64,000 bases of DNA from Acanthornis magna (taxonomy: Eukaryota; Chordata; Aves; Passeriformes; Acanthizidae): the NCBI GenBank assembly GCA_036785705.1, contig JAWUZG010000333.1, forward strand, positions 62,001 to 126,000, in the 5' to 3' direction. A model generated the notes under the pieces. It did no database searches, had not been told where the DNA came from, and saw only the letters and a list, made by a program, of their open reading frames with translations. Of this stretch, positions 13,545-25,300 are shown piece by piece. The translations under genes and the position numbers were made by a program. Within the stretch, counting starts at the first letter, position 1. Each line of letters begins with the position of its first letter.

Positions 13545-13989
13545 CTTCTACAAAGTTAAAACTACAGGGAGGAAAACACAGTCACTTTCTAAGAGGATCA
13601 AGTGCTCAAACAGCATCAGTGTCAAGTGCGGAGAGCCTATCAGTCTTACCACAAGAAAAAATGTGCCATGTACACTTATTAATTCCCAACACTGCAGTGC
13701 AAAGCTGTAACACCTTTCACAGTATATTAACAGTATAACAACTGCTTCTGGAGAGGCTGGGAAGTTAAAAAGCTAAAAATGAACATTTGAATTTTAAAGT
13801 TTGCTTGGGCAGCAACTGAGTACCATACTAAGACTTTAAAATAATGAGAGCAGTGATATACACCAGAAAAACTGGATTTATTTTATAACACCTGTGCACC
13901 CACAGGGGATGGCAAGCCTTGTCAGAGCCCTGAGAGTGGCTGAGGATATCTTTTCACACTATTGCTACTATTAGGGTCACTTCACCACT

Positions 13990-14042
13990 ATTGGCTTGGA
14001 CTACATGGTCTCCAGAGGTCCCTTGCAACTATTCTGTGATTA
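13990..14042 (+). mobile_element. CR1 LINE 3' end fragment
   Basis: TTGGCTTGGACTACATGG, then TCTCCAGAGGTCCCTTGCAAC and TATTCTGTGATTAT match the plus-strand CR1 3' end pattern (GGACTAGATGATCTCCAGAGGTCCCTTCCAAC...ATTCTGTGATT). Only the last ~50 bp are clear. The preceding 80 bp may be older, unrecognisable element. Confidence 0.65.
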
Positions 14043-14581
14043 TTTCCCCAGCTGAAGGGGAAGGGAACTGACACAGGCATATTTTAGGAAGCAAGATCTA
14101 AGATCTGTTCATTATACTGCATAAATAAGAACTCAGTGTTAATAGTATTTTCATCAAGCCAAAGACTGGATAAGCATTAGAGCCTTAGTTATCCTGTGGC
14201 AGAAAAAGTTATAGGGACACTAAAGTTTACACACTGCATTTGTGTGTGAGATTTTAATTTAGTTAAAACAACTTCCAAGATTACGATAACTGAAAGGAGT
14301 TGAGAATAAAAAATAAACCTTCATTTGTTTACTGTGTTTAAAGTAAATATTGTTTGCTCAACTTCCTTGAAATATTGCCAAGAGTATTTGTATTTATTTC
14401 TTCCTCTAACAGATGAATAACACTTCAAGGAGAAAAATATAAACCCAATGACATCTTCAAACATTCTGATTAGCATCTGAAACAAATGCTATTGTATGAT
14501 TAACCCCCTACTTTGTCTATTCCCTTTAAAGAACAAAACAGGAGTTTAATTTTAGTTTTGCTAATTACAAAATATACTTAC

Positions 14582-14619
14582 CATAAATTGTTGACTATCC
14601 AGTTCTAAGTGCTACTTAC
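14582..14619 (-). other. Candidate recursive-splicing (RS) exon, 38 nt
   Basis: Read on the minus strand, TTTGATTTGTTTTACAG (AG at 14621-14620) is followed at once by GTAAGTAGC, so a strong 3' splice site is fused to a perfect 5' splice site (ACAG|GTAAGT). Thirty-eight nt later comes a second strong donor, TTTATG|GTAAGTAT (GT from 14581). This is the layout of vertebrate recursive splice sites: an RS-exon whose first bases rebuild a donor after the first splice, with a competing donor at its end. The 38 nt contain a stop in all three frames (TAG, TAA and TAG within the first 15 nt), so inclusion would be a poison exon, as known RS-exons often are. RS sites are known mainly from very long introns of long, brain-expressed genes. 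Inference: this position lies in a long minus-strand intron. It could also be an ordinary unused decoy pair. Confidence 0.5.
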
Positions 14620-15294
14620 CTGTAAAACAAATCAAACAAAGAGTTACTTAACAGTGCAATAAACTACACAGGAGTGTGGATATAATTTAGGTGGCTTGAT
14701 GATCATTCCTTTTTTGATTACCAGAGTTAAATGAAAAAATGGAGTGAACCCAAGGATTCAGGAAAAAAAATAAGAACTCCAGCTGGAACACTGATATGCA
14801 ACTGGAAAGCTCAGTCTCAGCAAAAGCACTTTATGACTTGAACTTCACTGCCCCCAAGGTGAAGGGAAAATGGCCAAAACTAAAACTTGCTTGTTCTGAC
14901 TCTCAGAATTGCTTCTGTCCCACCTAAGATGAGCATCTGTAACACGGGATACAAGCTCTTTATGAGGTACAGTCTCCAGCGTATTCCCTTTCAGACTAAA
15001 CTTCACAGGAACCACAAACCAATATTGCTTATATTACAAAGAATTTCACAACTTAAATGAGTTAACTAGCAAACTCCACTAAGGCCTTTACATGCTCACT
15101 GAGAGTTGGGTAAGGGTAGGGCCATTACTGCATTTGACATTGCTGTGTCTTGGCTTCATTTTTCTTCTAAAAAACTTTCCTTCTTAAAAGAATAAAATTA
15201 AACTATAAGCATCTGTTACTCTCTCTCTGTCAAAGGTGACAATTGCAAGGCTGCAAGTACTTAATAGTGGTATCTTTAATAATCAAACAGTGAT
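14620..15294. other. Unique DNA upstream (minus sense) of the RS site
   Basis: No open frame with splice signals. The polypyrimidine tract of the RS acceptor occupies about 14624-14642 (plus-strand purine-rich). Confidence 0.5.
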
Positions 15295-15352
15295 AGAAAT
15301 ATTGGTTGGAAGGAGCCTCTAGATGTCATCCAGTCCAACTTCCTTTATTGGG
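15295..15352 (-). mobile_element. CR1 LINE 3' end fragment
   Basis: ATTGGTTGGAAGGAGCCTCT, then AGATGTCATCCAGTCCAACTT on the plus strand is the reverse complement of the CR1 3' region (AGTTGGACT..ATGA.CT..AGAGG.CCTTCCAACC). The element is therefore minus-strand. The terminal octamer repeat is not preserved. Confidence 0.7.
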
Positions 15353-18300
15353 AGTGCATAAAATTAGATAAATTCTTGAGTTTAGTGTTCTTTGAAATAG
15401 AACTATCAAACAGGAGCTAAATACAGGAAAAACCCCTGTTTCATTAACAAAATATTACAACTAAACAGTTTGCAATATGTATTGCAGTCAGACACTGCAT
15501 ATTTTTATGGCAGAAACTCTGATATTGTGGTACTTAGAGATACAAAGGCTTGAAGGTAATAAAGTTAACAGCTTATTCATTCAAACTCCAACTTTTGCAG
15601 GAAATTGTCTGAATACTCTTTGGCATAGAGCATCTTTGATACTGTTATACCAAATACATGTTATTTATCCCTTAAATCATAAAATGTGTTTGAATATGCC
15701 AATTTCTTTTTAATACATAATCCATACCATATCAAAATTCAGGCTTTTACTACATATACGTGATGTCCAAATTCTAAATACATAGACCCATGCTGCATTC
15801 ACACTGGGGTCTTGGCAGCTTCCATAACAGAGAACTCTCACAAGTGGACCAAAAGTTCAGTTAGAAATATCATGTATTACAATCCACCATGGCAATGATG
15901 TCTTTTGCTTTGAAGATTTAAAATAAAATACAAATTTGAACAAGAAAACCTGTCAAAACAAAAAAAGATATTTGGGGAAGAAGAAAAAATAAATAAAAAT
16001 CACTGGGATGAAGGAAGAAGGAACAGTGTGGCCTTAAAAATAGCAAGAAATTCTCTCTAATAGCTTTGCCACTGATCATACCATAACCCTTGTTAAATGC
16101 ATTTCATCTCAGCTCAAAATTTGAAACAGGTCTCATTTGCAGTCAAAATAAATCCAGAAAAGCTTCATAGGGATATTTCTCATCTAAGCTAAGTTTGTTA
16201 ATCAATCATGCTAAAGAGTATAGAAAAACAATCTTTAGATTCCTGACTATCTGGAACAATTTTTCATATCTTGAATTCTCCATGTGATGTAAGGATATTA
16301 ATACAATACACTATTCACAACATTATGACATATTATAATTATCTCCATGGATGCCAGAAACAATTTTGACCATTGTGATAGACTGGGTACTACCTAAAAG
16401 AAACAAACCCAGTATATATTTTAAAATATATGGGTACAAGTGCACTATACTTAGATCATACTGACAAAAACTTGAAGAAAGTCAAGGGCAGCTGGGGCTG
16501 GGAAAGGATGATGCCAATTTAAACTTTAAGATTGACAGCTCTGTTTGGGATAAGGAAAGCGGAGTGGATCTTATTCAGCAAGGGAAAATCACTATGGGGG
16601 AAGAGAAGATGTAGGAGTAATATATTAAAAATAAATATGGAACTTGAGGGCATGTTTAATGTAAAGCAAGCAAAATGCTTTGCTAAAAAATGTGGCCTTT
16701 GTGGTCTTTTGAAACTATTACCATAATTTTTTTTTCTCCCCTTGAGCTAAGTTCTTAAGCAGACATAAAAATAGTTGTAAATGGTAATTAGTATTCAGAA
16801 ACACATTTTAGCACGAGAAATAGAAATGTGCTCTGAGGAGCTCAGCCTTGCTGCCCTGGGACAGCTCTGTCCCCGACACCAAACATGGACAAACAGCTTC
16901 CCAAGGCTTTACACTGTCCACGGTCACAATGTGACACCAGTGCCCACTCCTGCATGAGTAAAGTCCTGGGAAACCCAAAAAAAGCCAGCGAGTGCCAGTG
17001 AAGGCTCTGGGGGACACAGACACACAGGTCTGCCATCCTGCTGACAGCAAGTGATAAGCACTTCTTGAGTCTTCAAGAACCTGGAAAATCTGAACTTGCA
17101 AACCAGTTGGAGGGGGAAAAAAAGCTGCTAAGAAAAGCTTCTCCAACTAAAGTGAGCTTTGGGAACAAATGTAATTTCCAGGAGATCCAGCTCCACTGTT
17201 GACACAGGTCTGTTACTTACATGCTGCTTGTAATAATAATTCTGGCCCAGGGTGAACTTCTTTAAGGAAGAACCAAGACTTCAAATTTTACTCCAACAAA
17301 AAGCTGACTGGCACTTCTGCATCTGCTCCTACTCAACACAAGCAATCATGTACACATGGTTTGGCTTCACAGCCTTCCCAGACCTGACTTTTCATAGCAC
17401 TTCATGCCTTGGTCTTCACTCCTGCACACTGGACAAGTTCTGCTTCAAGCTGGCCATAGAAACAAGGGCAGGATTTGGCCTCAAGAATTTCCTAATCCAA
17501 AAATTCCATTGATGCAACAGCTGCTGCCTTCATATGATGACAGAAAAATTGCACCAACAGTGCAATTTGATGCTATGCCCCTGAGGACCACTTAAAACTA
17601 CTGCCTTGACTCAGACCATGCTCATTTTCCTCCAGGAAGCTGAAATATAATACTCTCAATGATTTAGAGAGAGCTGTTGAAAAGCCTTTGCCAACCTCAG
17701 GAAATCAGGAAAAGTTGTTTTTACTGAGCTGGGAAAGGGGAAAACAACACAAAAACTGTAGGTGTTCTTCTTGGTTTGCTTTTTGAAGCCATTAATTGAT
17801 CAAATGGTTAACTCTTCATAGAAATATCTGACATAGCTGAGTGAGGCTACAAGATATAAGAATGTGCTTCAGTAAATAGGCTGTAATTAATTTATTACTA
17901 AAAAAACATTTATTTATGCACAAAGGAAGGTTTCCAGCTTCCAGGTTTTTATACATACATGTTTTTCACACTAACAATGCCAATATCCACTGAGGTAAAA
18001 AAGAAAAGAGTCATTTCTGTTTGCATGATAATCTATATCTGCAGAAAAACTTTCCCTATCAAGGGTAAGGAACATCCCTATAGCTCTCCTTCAAAATTTC
18101 TGCTTTCTACTGTAATCCCAATAGAAATCTACAGCATCTGGGCTTTACCAAAAATTTCTTACTAAAACTAACGCTCTCCTTTGAGCCCAGAAGAGATTCC
18201 ATGAGCTGGTTTCTTCCACCTATGCTGACATAAAAGGATTTATTTCTTTCGACAACAAATAAAAATACTGTAACATTAAACTCTGTTTTAGTATATATTT

Positions 18301-19858
18301 CTGCGATGCACATGTTATTTCTCTGATAGGACTGTATTTCAACTTCCCAAACACCCCCACTCTATATGCTCTAACTGATCTTCCTACTTATACCTAAGTT
18401 TAATATACATTAATAAAATCTATTGTCTAAAAAGTTTTATTTGTTTCCTAAAAATAGTACTCCAGCTTTCCAAGCCATTTAAATTTAAGGTGTAAGTACA
18501 AAGATGTTACATACTGACCTAATCAAAAGCATGTTGACACCAAAATTTGGATCAAGTTTTTGGTGCCCAAACAAATATTTTCTTTTAGCATATTTCTTTG
18601 GACTCAAAGACATTTAATTCAGGTCTGGAACTATATCTTGAACATAAAACATATTTCAGAAATAATAATTGAAAAATAAGGAATTAAGTAGTTCCTAAAA
18701 AAGAAATTTTTATAAACTTGCATCCACAAAGTTAGTGTTCTGGTATGAATCAGAACTTTATTTCTTATCAAAGAACAACAATCACATCATTCTCTCCATC
18801 CATAAAATGTGAACAGCAACTGCTATTCAAGTATTGGTAATGGGTAAAAAAAAAGGCTTGTATCAAACCTAATGACTTTTGGAATCAATAATATTAAAAC
18901 TAAAAAATTGATTTTAAATTAAATGTAGATCTTGGTGTACTGTCATTATACCAAAACACTTACCATAACAATGCACTTCAGTTGTTTTCTAAAAACCCTA
19001 ACATCTCTTGAAGTTATGGAGCAAAATGCTGGAATTCTTACTCAAATAATAATTAAGTTTTGCTGGACCAAGGACTGTAGATTTCGAGCTAACTCCAAAG
19101 GGAACTTGGACAGGGAAATTTCTTCAATAGACCTTTAAGCAATACCTTGATTTCTGTTACAGGTCTGACTAAATCTGGGCAAGTTCTCAAGTGGATTGCA
19201 ACAATTATTAATGAATATACAAACTCAGCTGATTAGCTTTAGAAAATCTGCATCTCTTCCCCATAAAAAAGTTCTCTCCCTCATGTTGAAATGTATTGGT
19301 GCCAGGATGAAAGCTGGCACATGAAAGCTGCAGTGTGGTTGATCACCTTGCTTTCAGCTTTTCCCAGTACGGTGATGCAAAACCTCCAGATTTCATTTGC
19401 AAAAACACTCCTTTCTCCAGACATCAAACACTCATTCACGTTGGCAGCACAAAAACCACTTAGAAACAGCCACAATAATAGCTGTGATCATACATGCAAT
19501 TATATGCAAAACGCTACAAGAAATTGATGAAAGTTTTGTTCCAGAAGCTGGCAAATTTGCATGGATTTATCCAATCTGTGCTTTGGATAGGGTCATTCAT
19601 CCCAACAAATAATCTCAGAAGCTCAGTGGTCAGCAGAGTTGAAAGTCTGTGCTTGTGCTAAAAGGTGACATTTGAAATGCACTACATATGCCATTATTTT
19701 TAGCTTTGCACATAAATAAAAACTCCCAGTGACAAAAAATACAATAATGCTGAACTTTGCTAGGCAAAACCTGATCGAAACCAACGCAACAGGGGCTCAT
19801 ACAACTTAGTCTGCAGTTCCATGAATTCAGCGTAAATACTCTTACGGATCAATCTAGT
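15353..19858. other. Unique DNA, no gene seen
   Basis: AT-rich, with short chance frames. A region near 16810-17110 is GC-richer and has a 112-codon minus frame without convincing splice sites or protein-like composition. A GTAAGT donor-like site on the minus strand at 18960 (ATG|GTAAGTG) has only a weak acceptor upstream. Confidence 0.45.
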
Positions 19859-20116
19859 TCAAACACTTTTCTTGTCCAAAAACTTAGAGATGCTGCAGTC
19901 ACTGTTGGTGACTGACCTCGATGCAAACGTCAGCTGATTATCTGGCAGACATCCCCTTTTAGACAGGAAGCTTCTGTTTTCTTTTTTAGCAGCATATGCC
20001 TTTCCAAACCATTGATCATTCCATTTCTCATCAGCACTGCTATTTTCTAATCTCTCTTTTTGAATTTTAAACACTGGAATAGAAACTATTCTTTTGATAA
20101 CTTCCTTAATACTTTC
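19859..20116 (-). CDS. Candidate terminal coding exon (minus strand), unknown protein
   Basis: An open minus-strand segment of 85 codons plus a TGA stop at 19861-19859. It begins after a possible acceptor, TTATTTTGGAACAG|GAAAG (AG at 20118-20117), in phase 0. An in-frame TAA lies about 30 nt upstream of that junction, so the frame needs the splice. The translation starts ESIKEVIKRIVSIPVFKIQK and ends SISKFLDKKSV; it is rich in K, E, S, D and N and looks more like protein than most chance frames here. CpGs are kept in and after the frame (near 19920, 19930, 19785 and 19840). Against it: the polypyrimidine tract is weak, no clear AATAAA was found in minus sense downstream, and I recognise no family. 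It could be a true last exon, a pseudogene remnant or chance. Confidence 0.35.
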   Translation of the reverse strand, partial: ESIKEVIKRIVSIPVFKIQKERLENSSADEKWNDQWFGKAYAAKKENRSFLSKRGCLPDNQLTFASRSVTNSDCSISKFLDKKSV

Positions 20117-21160
20117 CTGTTCCAAAATAAGCATCTTAACTATTCTTTAATATTTCCATTCTTTTCCTTATTTTGATCTCACAGGTCATCCATTGCCTCT
20201 TACTATTTGCTTATTGATATTTCTGCATTTTGCCTAAGCCTCCTCATTGTTACAGATACATTTAACATTAACCTGTGATTTTCCAGTCAAATATGTGTTT
20301 CATCAATTCTCTCATATTACTCTGTTCCATTTATGGCCACTAAAACTGTAACAGTTTTAAAATTAAATACAAAATACAGAAATGCTGCAACTATGGAGAA
20401 TTTCAAGTCATTACCTCACAATCACAAATACTAGAACCATCTTTCATGTGGAATTCACGTTAATTTAGTTTGCTTCACTACCAGGCTATCAAAAACAAAA
20501 CTCTTAAGTGGATTAAAAAGCACTAGCTAAACTTTCAATTGCATAATTTGGCTTAAATTGTTTGTAAGGGCATATAATTATGCCATATAAAACATACAAT
20601 TGAAAAAAATTCAGTCACTATTCTAAGGAAATGGCTATTTTTGTTTAGTCATGGAAAAATACTCTGAGTTGGAAAGCATAGGGGCCCAGCATACACACTG
20701 AGTACAAATTCTTCAGTCTCTTTCACAAATGTCTCTTATTATGGACTAACATATTTTTATTTTGGACTTCCTCAGCAGAAATGTACAGACAAAGATCATT
20801 CCCAGTGAACTGAAACACCAGCAAAGTCCCTAGCCTAACGTGGGCTTCCTGCACTGCGACCTTTGCGTGATGTGCCAAGCCCTTCCACATGCATGCAAGG
20901 TGCAGGCACTGGGGAGCACCTGGGATTTGCCAAGCAAATTGCAGACACGCTGTTACTCCTCCTGTGCTCAGGAAATAACAGAGTGTGACAGGCACAACTA
21001 AAATGCTACCATACGTACTGAAATGCCAGGCAAATTACCCCCGAACACAATGTCTACCCTGAAATCACAAATTGAATATTGAGCAAAAGACTGCCCCTGC
21101 AGACCGCCATGTCAAAGTCCATTTGGTTTTGTTTCTGTTTCATGTATTTTTACAACTGCT
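20117..21160. other. Unique DNA, no gene seen
   Basis: AT-rich to 20650, then a modestly GC-richer stretch to 21000 with a chance minus frame. No repeat family or splice-bounded frame was recognised. Confidence 0.45.
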
Positions 21161-21420
21161 CCTTCTGAAAGCTGCTCCAAGGCCTCACCATGCTCTTGTT
21201 TAAAACCTTTTTCTAATTAACAGTCTTCATCTATTTCTTCCCATTATACCTATTAGCAGTAATGAACTTACAGAGAGCAGTAAGAAGCCTTTCAAAGACT
21301 TCATTTGACTTCTCTGAACAGCCAAACACTCTTATTCCTCCCTATTGCCCATAATCAATCATTTTCACAGCCCTGCTTTGTACCTGCTCCACTTTGATTT
21401 CACCTCTAGCGGGACTTGAG
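21161..21420 (-). mobile_element. Old CR1 LINE fragment (body near the 3' part)
   Basis: The plus strand carries the order TGAAAGCTGCTCCAAGG, AAAACCTTTTTCTAATTAACAG, GCAGTAAGAAGCCTTTCAAAGACTTC, GACTTCTCTGAACAGCC and CAGCCCTGCTTTGTACCTGCTCCACTTTGATTTCACC. This parallels the antisense of old CR1 bodies (failure to anchor the start, then '..CTCTTCTCTG.ACCCTCTCCA.TTTGTC..'). The copy is strongly diverged. It lies close to a plus-strand CR1 copy at 21712, so two separate insertions are likely. Confidence 0.5.
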
Positions 21421-21680
21421 CTACATTTAAAAAAACCCACTCTGGAAATTCCTGAGCCAATAACTTTCAAGTGTCATTTTCTTTTTTCGTCAGCACGTCA
21501 CTAGTGGCTGCTGGTGGTGGTTTATGGTATGGCTTAGCAGAACACACCAGTACACACCGGTCAGTCATTTCCAGACTGGTGGAAATCTCTTGGAGTGGTG
21601 GCTCACACTCCATCAACAGTTCTTGTTATCTGTCCCCAGCCACTGCAATACAGTTCTGTTGAACCTTTTTTAAGAAAACA

Positions 21681-21710
21681 TTTTTTAAGACAAGGTTTTT
21701 TAAGACAAGG
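21681..21710. repeat. Perfect 15-bp tandem duplication
   Basis: TTTTTTAAGACAAGG at 21681-21695 is repeated without change at 21696-21710. A related TTTTTAAGAAAACA unit precedes it. The pair abuts the visible 5' limit of the plus-strand CR1 fragment and could be a slippage product. Confidence 0.9.
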
Positions 21711-21711
21711 T

Positions 21712-21880
21712 GGTCAAATATTGCAGCTTGCCCAGAGGAGCTGCAGAACTCCCTCTTTGGAGATATTCAACATTTGAGTGGACACAGCCCTGACACAGAA
21801 ACCTGATCTAATCAGACCTGCTCTGAACAAGGGACTGTACTAGATGACCTCCTGGAGGTCTCTTTCAACTTCTTTTAGAG
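21712..21880 (+). mobile_element. CR1 LINE 3' fragment
   Basis: The plus strand reads CTTGCCCAGAGGAGCTGCAG, CTCCCTCTTTGGAGATATTC, GTGGACACAGCCCTGACACAG, CTGCTCTGAACAAGGGACTG and ACTAGATGACCTCCTGGAGGTC, then TCTTTCAACTTC. This is the usual order of a CR1 3' region (GGTTGCCCAGAGAGG..TGGA...TGGAGATATTCAA..GGACTAGATGA.CTCC.GAGGTCCCTTCCAAC). The final octamer tail is eroded. Confidence 0.8.
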
Positions 21881-24800
21881 TCCTTTTACTCTAGTGACTT
21901 GACCAGCCAGTTTCTTATGACTGATGAACTGATATACATAAGGTACTACTCTTTTCACCTATTTTGCAAGATTTAAACCAGTGCAGCAATTTAATTTTAT
22001 CCTCGTTTTTCCTAACGGCAACAATAAAGCTGTGTTTTTCATTTGCTTTAAGCTTTTTGTCCACTTCTTAAGGTATGTTTTGAAAGCAGTTCTTTGTCCA
22101 AGTAGATATGGAATTTTTCTTTATCTTTCTTCCCAAGAAAGGCCAGAATAATTCAGGATTTTTTACAAGGTTTGTACCTTTGACCTGTGGAATTCTTGTC
22201 TGGCCCTACATTCAGTTCCTGAGCTCATCACTGTGGCTATCAATATGAATGAGACTTCTTAAAGTTGTTGCTTTCAAAATTACAGGATAAAACAAATTAC
22301 AGACCTACTTTAGCCCCTTCAATCAATAAATTTAAAAATAGCATTACAGGGAGTCTCATCACAGACATGACTTTGGCATGCCTAAGTCTAGCCCAACAGA
22401 GCACAATCCCCTGCTGGCCCAGGGTGTATTAAGTATAAAAAAAAAATAAATCCAGAAATATCTCTCTCATATATCCAGAAATAACTGGGTTCAACCATTA
22501 TTCTCCAATATATACTTAACAAGTAATACAGCATGGTCATTGTGCATCTTATTGTGTGGCTGTGAGTCCAAGTTCTATTCAAGGAGCATAAAATTCACAA
22601 TTCATTTTGCAGTATTTATGATGCAATGTATGAACACAGGTGTTTGCTGAGCAATGATGAATGATGAGACTAAAAGCCAGACATCTGCACTGAATAACGT
22701 GAATAATTCAACTCCTGTTTGCTCCCCAAGAAGCACAGAGGATATGCACCTTTAAGCTGCAAATGCTTAACTGTATCAGCTGTCAGGTGCATGTCTCCCC
22801 TCAACACTGTGCAGGACACAGACTTCAATTATTTCTGCTCAATTCATTACATTTTAGCCAGTGTGGAACTCTGTAGTCCACTAACAGCATAAATAACATT
22901 AACACCCACACCTTTCACCTTAACCTTTTGTGCAAAGAGGCTAACCATTCCTGGAGTCAAAAGAGCCTGATCTTGCCATGAAGTCAATAAATCCTGTGGT
23001 TTCACAGGACATGGCCAGTTTGGCTACAAAGGCAATTCCCTGCTCACAGCTGGGTATGATATGGAGATACCACCAGTAAAGATTTCTTCAGCTTGTAATC
23101 AGTGCTGTGGGAGTTAGCACCAGCTGGTAGAGGCTGGTGTCTTCTCACCTCTCTCCAAGCACACTTTCAACAACTGGGAGAGCTGGCCCTCATATTATGC
23201 TTTCTGCTGTAATCCTAAAGTATCTGGAGCCCTTTGGTACTTCACTTGACTTCATTCTGGTCTGCTAATTTACTTGCTCGAGCTCTTGCAAGTCCTGAGA
23301 GTGCACACTTAATATCTGAAATACAGCTCTTTGAAATCATGCTGGCAAAATAGATGCACATACTCCTAGCTTGAAGCAAAAGGGTAACTAACATTCTAAA
23401 AGAAAATAAATTTTAAAAAATAGCACAATGCAGGCAGTGCTTTCCTGCTGACAAATGTGTAAGACAACGTAGCAGACATGCACTTTTGAAATGCAGGTGG
23501 GCTTTTATTCCTGGCAGTGCAGTGAGAGAGGTAATTCCAGATGTGGGGGAAACGACACCCCTCAAAAAGGGATTTGCAATGATATAGCACAGAGGAAGCC
23601 TGGAGCAAACTGGCACCATCTAGAAAGCTGGAAGAGAGCCAACCAAATTATGGCCCAGGCTCTTTAGAGCCCTGTCCCCCCCTTCAGTGGGAACTGCACA
23701 GGAAAAGGATGATTGTGAGAGGGTAGATGACAGGAATAGCCTTCATTGCGCATGGAAAGGAGCGTAAATTACAATCCCTTGTGCATACAGAGGCAAAACA
23801 AGGTTCACAATGCCTTATTATATTAAGCCACATGATGAAAATGACTGTTTACATTGGTTCATTAATGTTTGTACAGGGCTGTGAGCATGCAAAGTGCTAA
23901 GTATCAGCACAAGCATCAGTATGGTATCTCAACTTTGACATGTTCGTAAGTGTTGTAACAAAAGAAAACACACTTTACTCCTAACAATTATTGTCCACAA
24001 AACATGGTGTTTAGCATTTTGTCTCTATACATCATTTCTGACCACACAAAGTCAGAAAAGGCTATCATTACTGTGTATTGTTATACTGAGTAATTTATTC
24101 TTCCAAAAGACTAAATGGTTGCAATCATCAATAAACTAACAAATTCAACACACTAGACTCACACATTTGGCACTGCAAGACTCTGCAAGTTCTGTGTTGC
24201 TAAAAACACCTTTAGTCAGATTTAGTACAATGCCTTATGGTGTACCGCCTGGTGAAAGGGAGGTTGTTTCTCAGCTTTCTACTTTATTTTTTTTATTCTT
24301 TTGTAACTCTAGCAGACCTCAAATCAACAGGAGGTTTTAGGATTAAGTGCTGAGATCTATTGCCTGAGTGGAGTACCTCAGCATCTCAGAAAGGCGGTTT
24401 TGTTCGAATGCCAGCTGGAGCAGTAAACTCTATTAACAGAAGAAATATCTGTCCTCATCTCTGCTGAGTGAAAGAGTGAAAGCAAAGGGGACTGCAAATA
24501 AATCTCTCCCCCAGCCTCGGTGCCCTGGCAGGGCAGGCCCTTTCCTCCAGCCAGGCTTTCAGCTGAGCAATACCTGCTCATTTCCTGGATCAAAGAAAAT
24601 TCTACAAGGCCTTTCTTGCTGCCCTTTCATATATCCCCCTGCCATCTCCAAAGGCTGGCTGTGTCTCTCTGCCTCTCCTGGCTGCAGAGGCAGAGCTCAC
24701 CATGTGAACTTGTCAGCTCTGCTCCAGCAGCTCCTCCTCCAAGGCTTCCCAGTGGCGATCAGGGAAAGGGCAGCCTGCCCTGTGCCCCAAAGGCATCTGC

Positions 24801-24889
24801 TGAAAGGGGTCACAGGGGCCAGGGCAGGTTTCCCCTCCCCTTAGCTATAGCCTGTTAGAGGAGCATGTGGCAGGAAGGGAATTGTTAAA
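21881..24889. other. Unique DNA, no gene seen
   Basis: No recognisable exon. 24480-24845 is a GC-richer, pyrimidine-rich patch with 112-122-codon overlapping plus frames. Their composition (P, S, C, L rich) is what GC-rich non-coding DNA gives. 23060-23200 reads like old interspersed-repeat DNA, but I could not name a family. Confidence 0.45.
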
Positions 24890-25300
24890 CTTCAGGAAGG
24901 TTAATAATGAAAAACCCTCGGGGGTTGAGACCAATCTCACTTAATACTTGTATTAATGACTGGCACAAAAGTATAAAAACAAACAAATAGATTCCCTGAG
25001 ACCTACATGTCTGGAGGGAGAGTTGGGGGTTCACAGAGCAGGGGCTGGATTATCTGGAAGGGTAATAGAAATGGGATGAAATTTAATAGGAGTGTGCAAG
25101 GTCAGAAGCTTTGGGACTAATAACAAGACTTTCTGCTATAAACTGTGACGTTGTCAGATGGAGGAGCTGTGTAGGGAGAAGTATATTTGTAGAATATGGG
25201 ATGTCTGCAAATCATCAGCCATGAAAAGAGTAAACACATCAGGTGATGTATACCCAGAAGAGTGAAGAAAGATTGATTTTCGTGGTAAATGCTCCTTTGA
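24890..25300 (+). mobile_element. Possible highly decayed CR1 body
   Basis: Scattered matches to CR1 body order on the plus strand: CTTGTATTAATGACTGGCAC, CATGTCTGGAGGGAGAG, GGGATGAAATTTAATAGGAG, TGTGCAAGGTC and AGATGGAGGAGCTGTG. They resemble the 'TTTATTAATGACCTGG..', 'CTGGAGGG' and 'ATGAAATTTAACAAG..AAGTGCAAGGTC' stretches of CR1 reverse-transcriptase-proximal sequence. Divergence is high and this needs a repeat search. Confidence 0.4.

Larger units (their letters stand above)
7483..13989. other. Unique intronic/intergenic DNA, no gene seen
   Basis: AT-rich DNA with scattered open frames that lack splice signals. It includes the C-rich tract at 8360-8379, A runs at 13416-13427 and 13532-13544, and a GGATATTTCTGGATA-type duplication near 12357-12377. 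At 11559 an AAAAG|GTAAGG donor-like site has no good acceptor partner nearby. Confidence 0.5.

Noticed and set aside
24476..24858. Two 112-122-codon plus frames
   Set aside because: Proline/serine/cysteine-rich translation of a pyrimidine-rich GC patch; both frames are open simultaneously.
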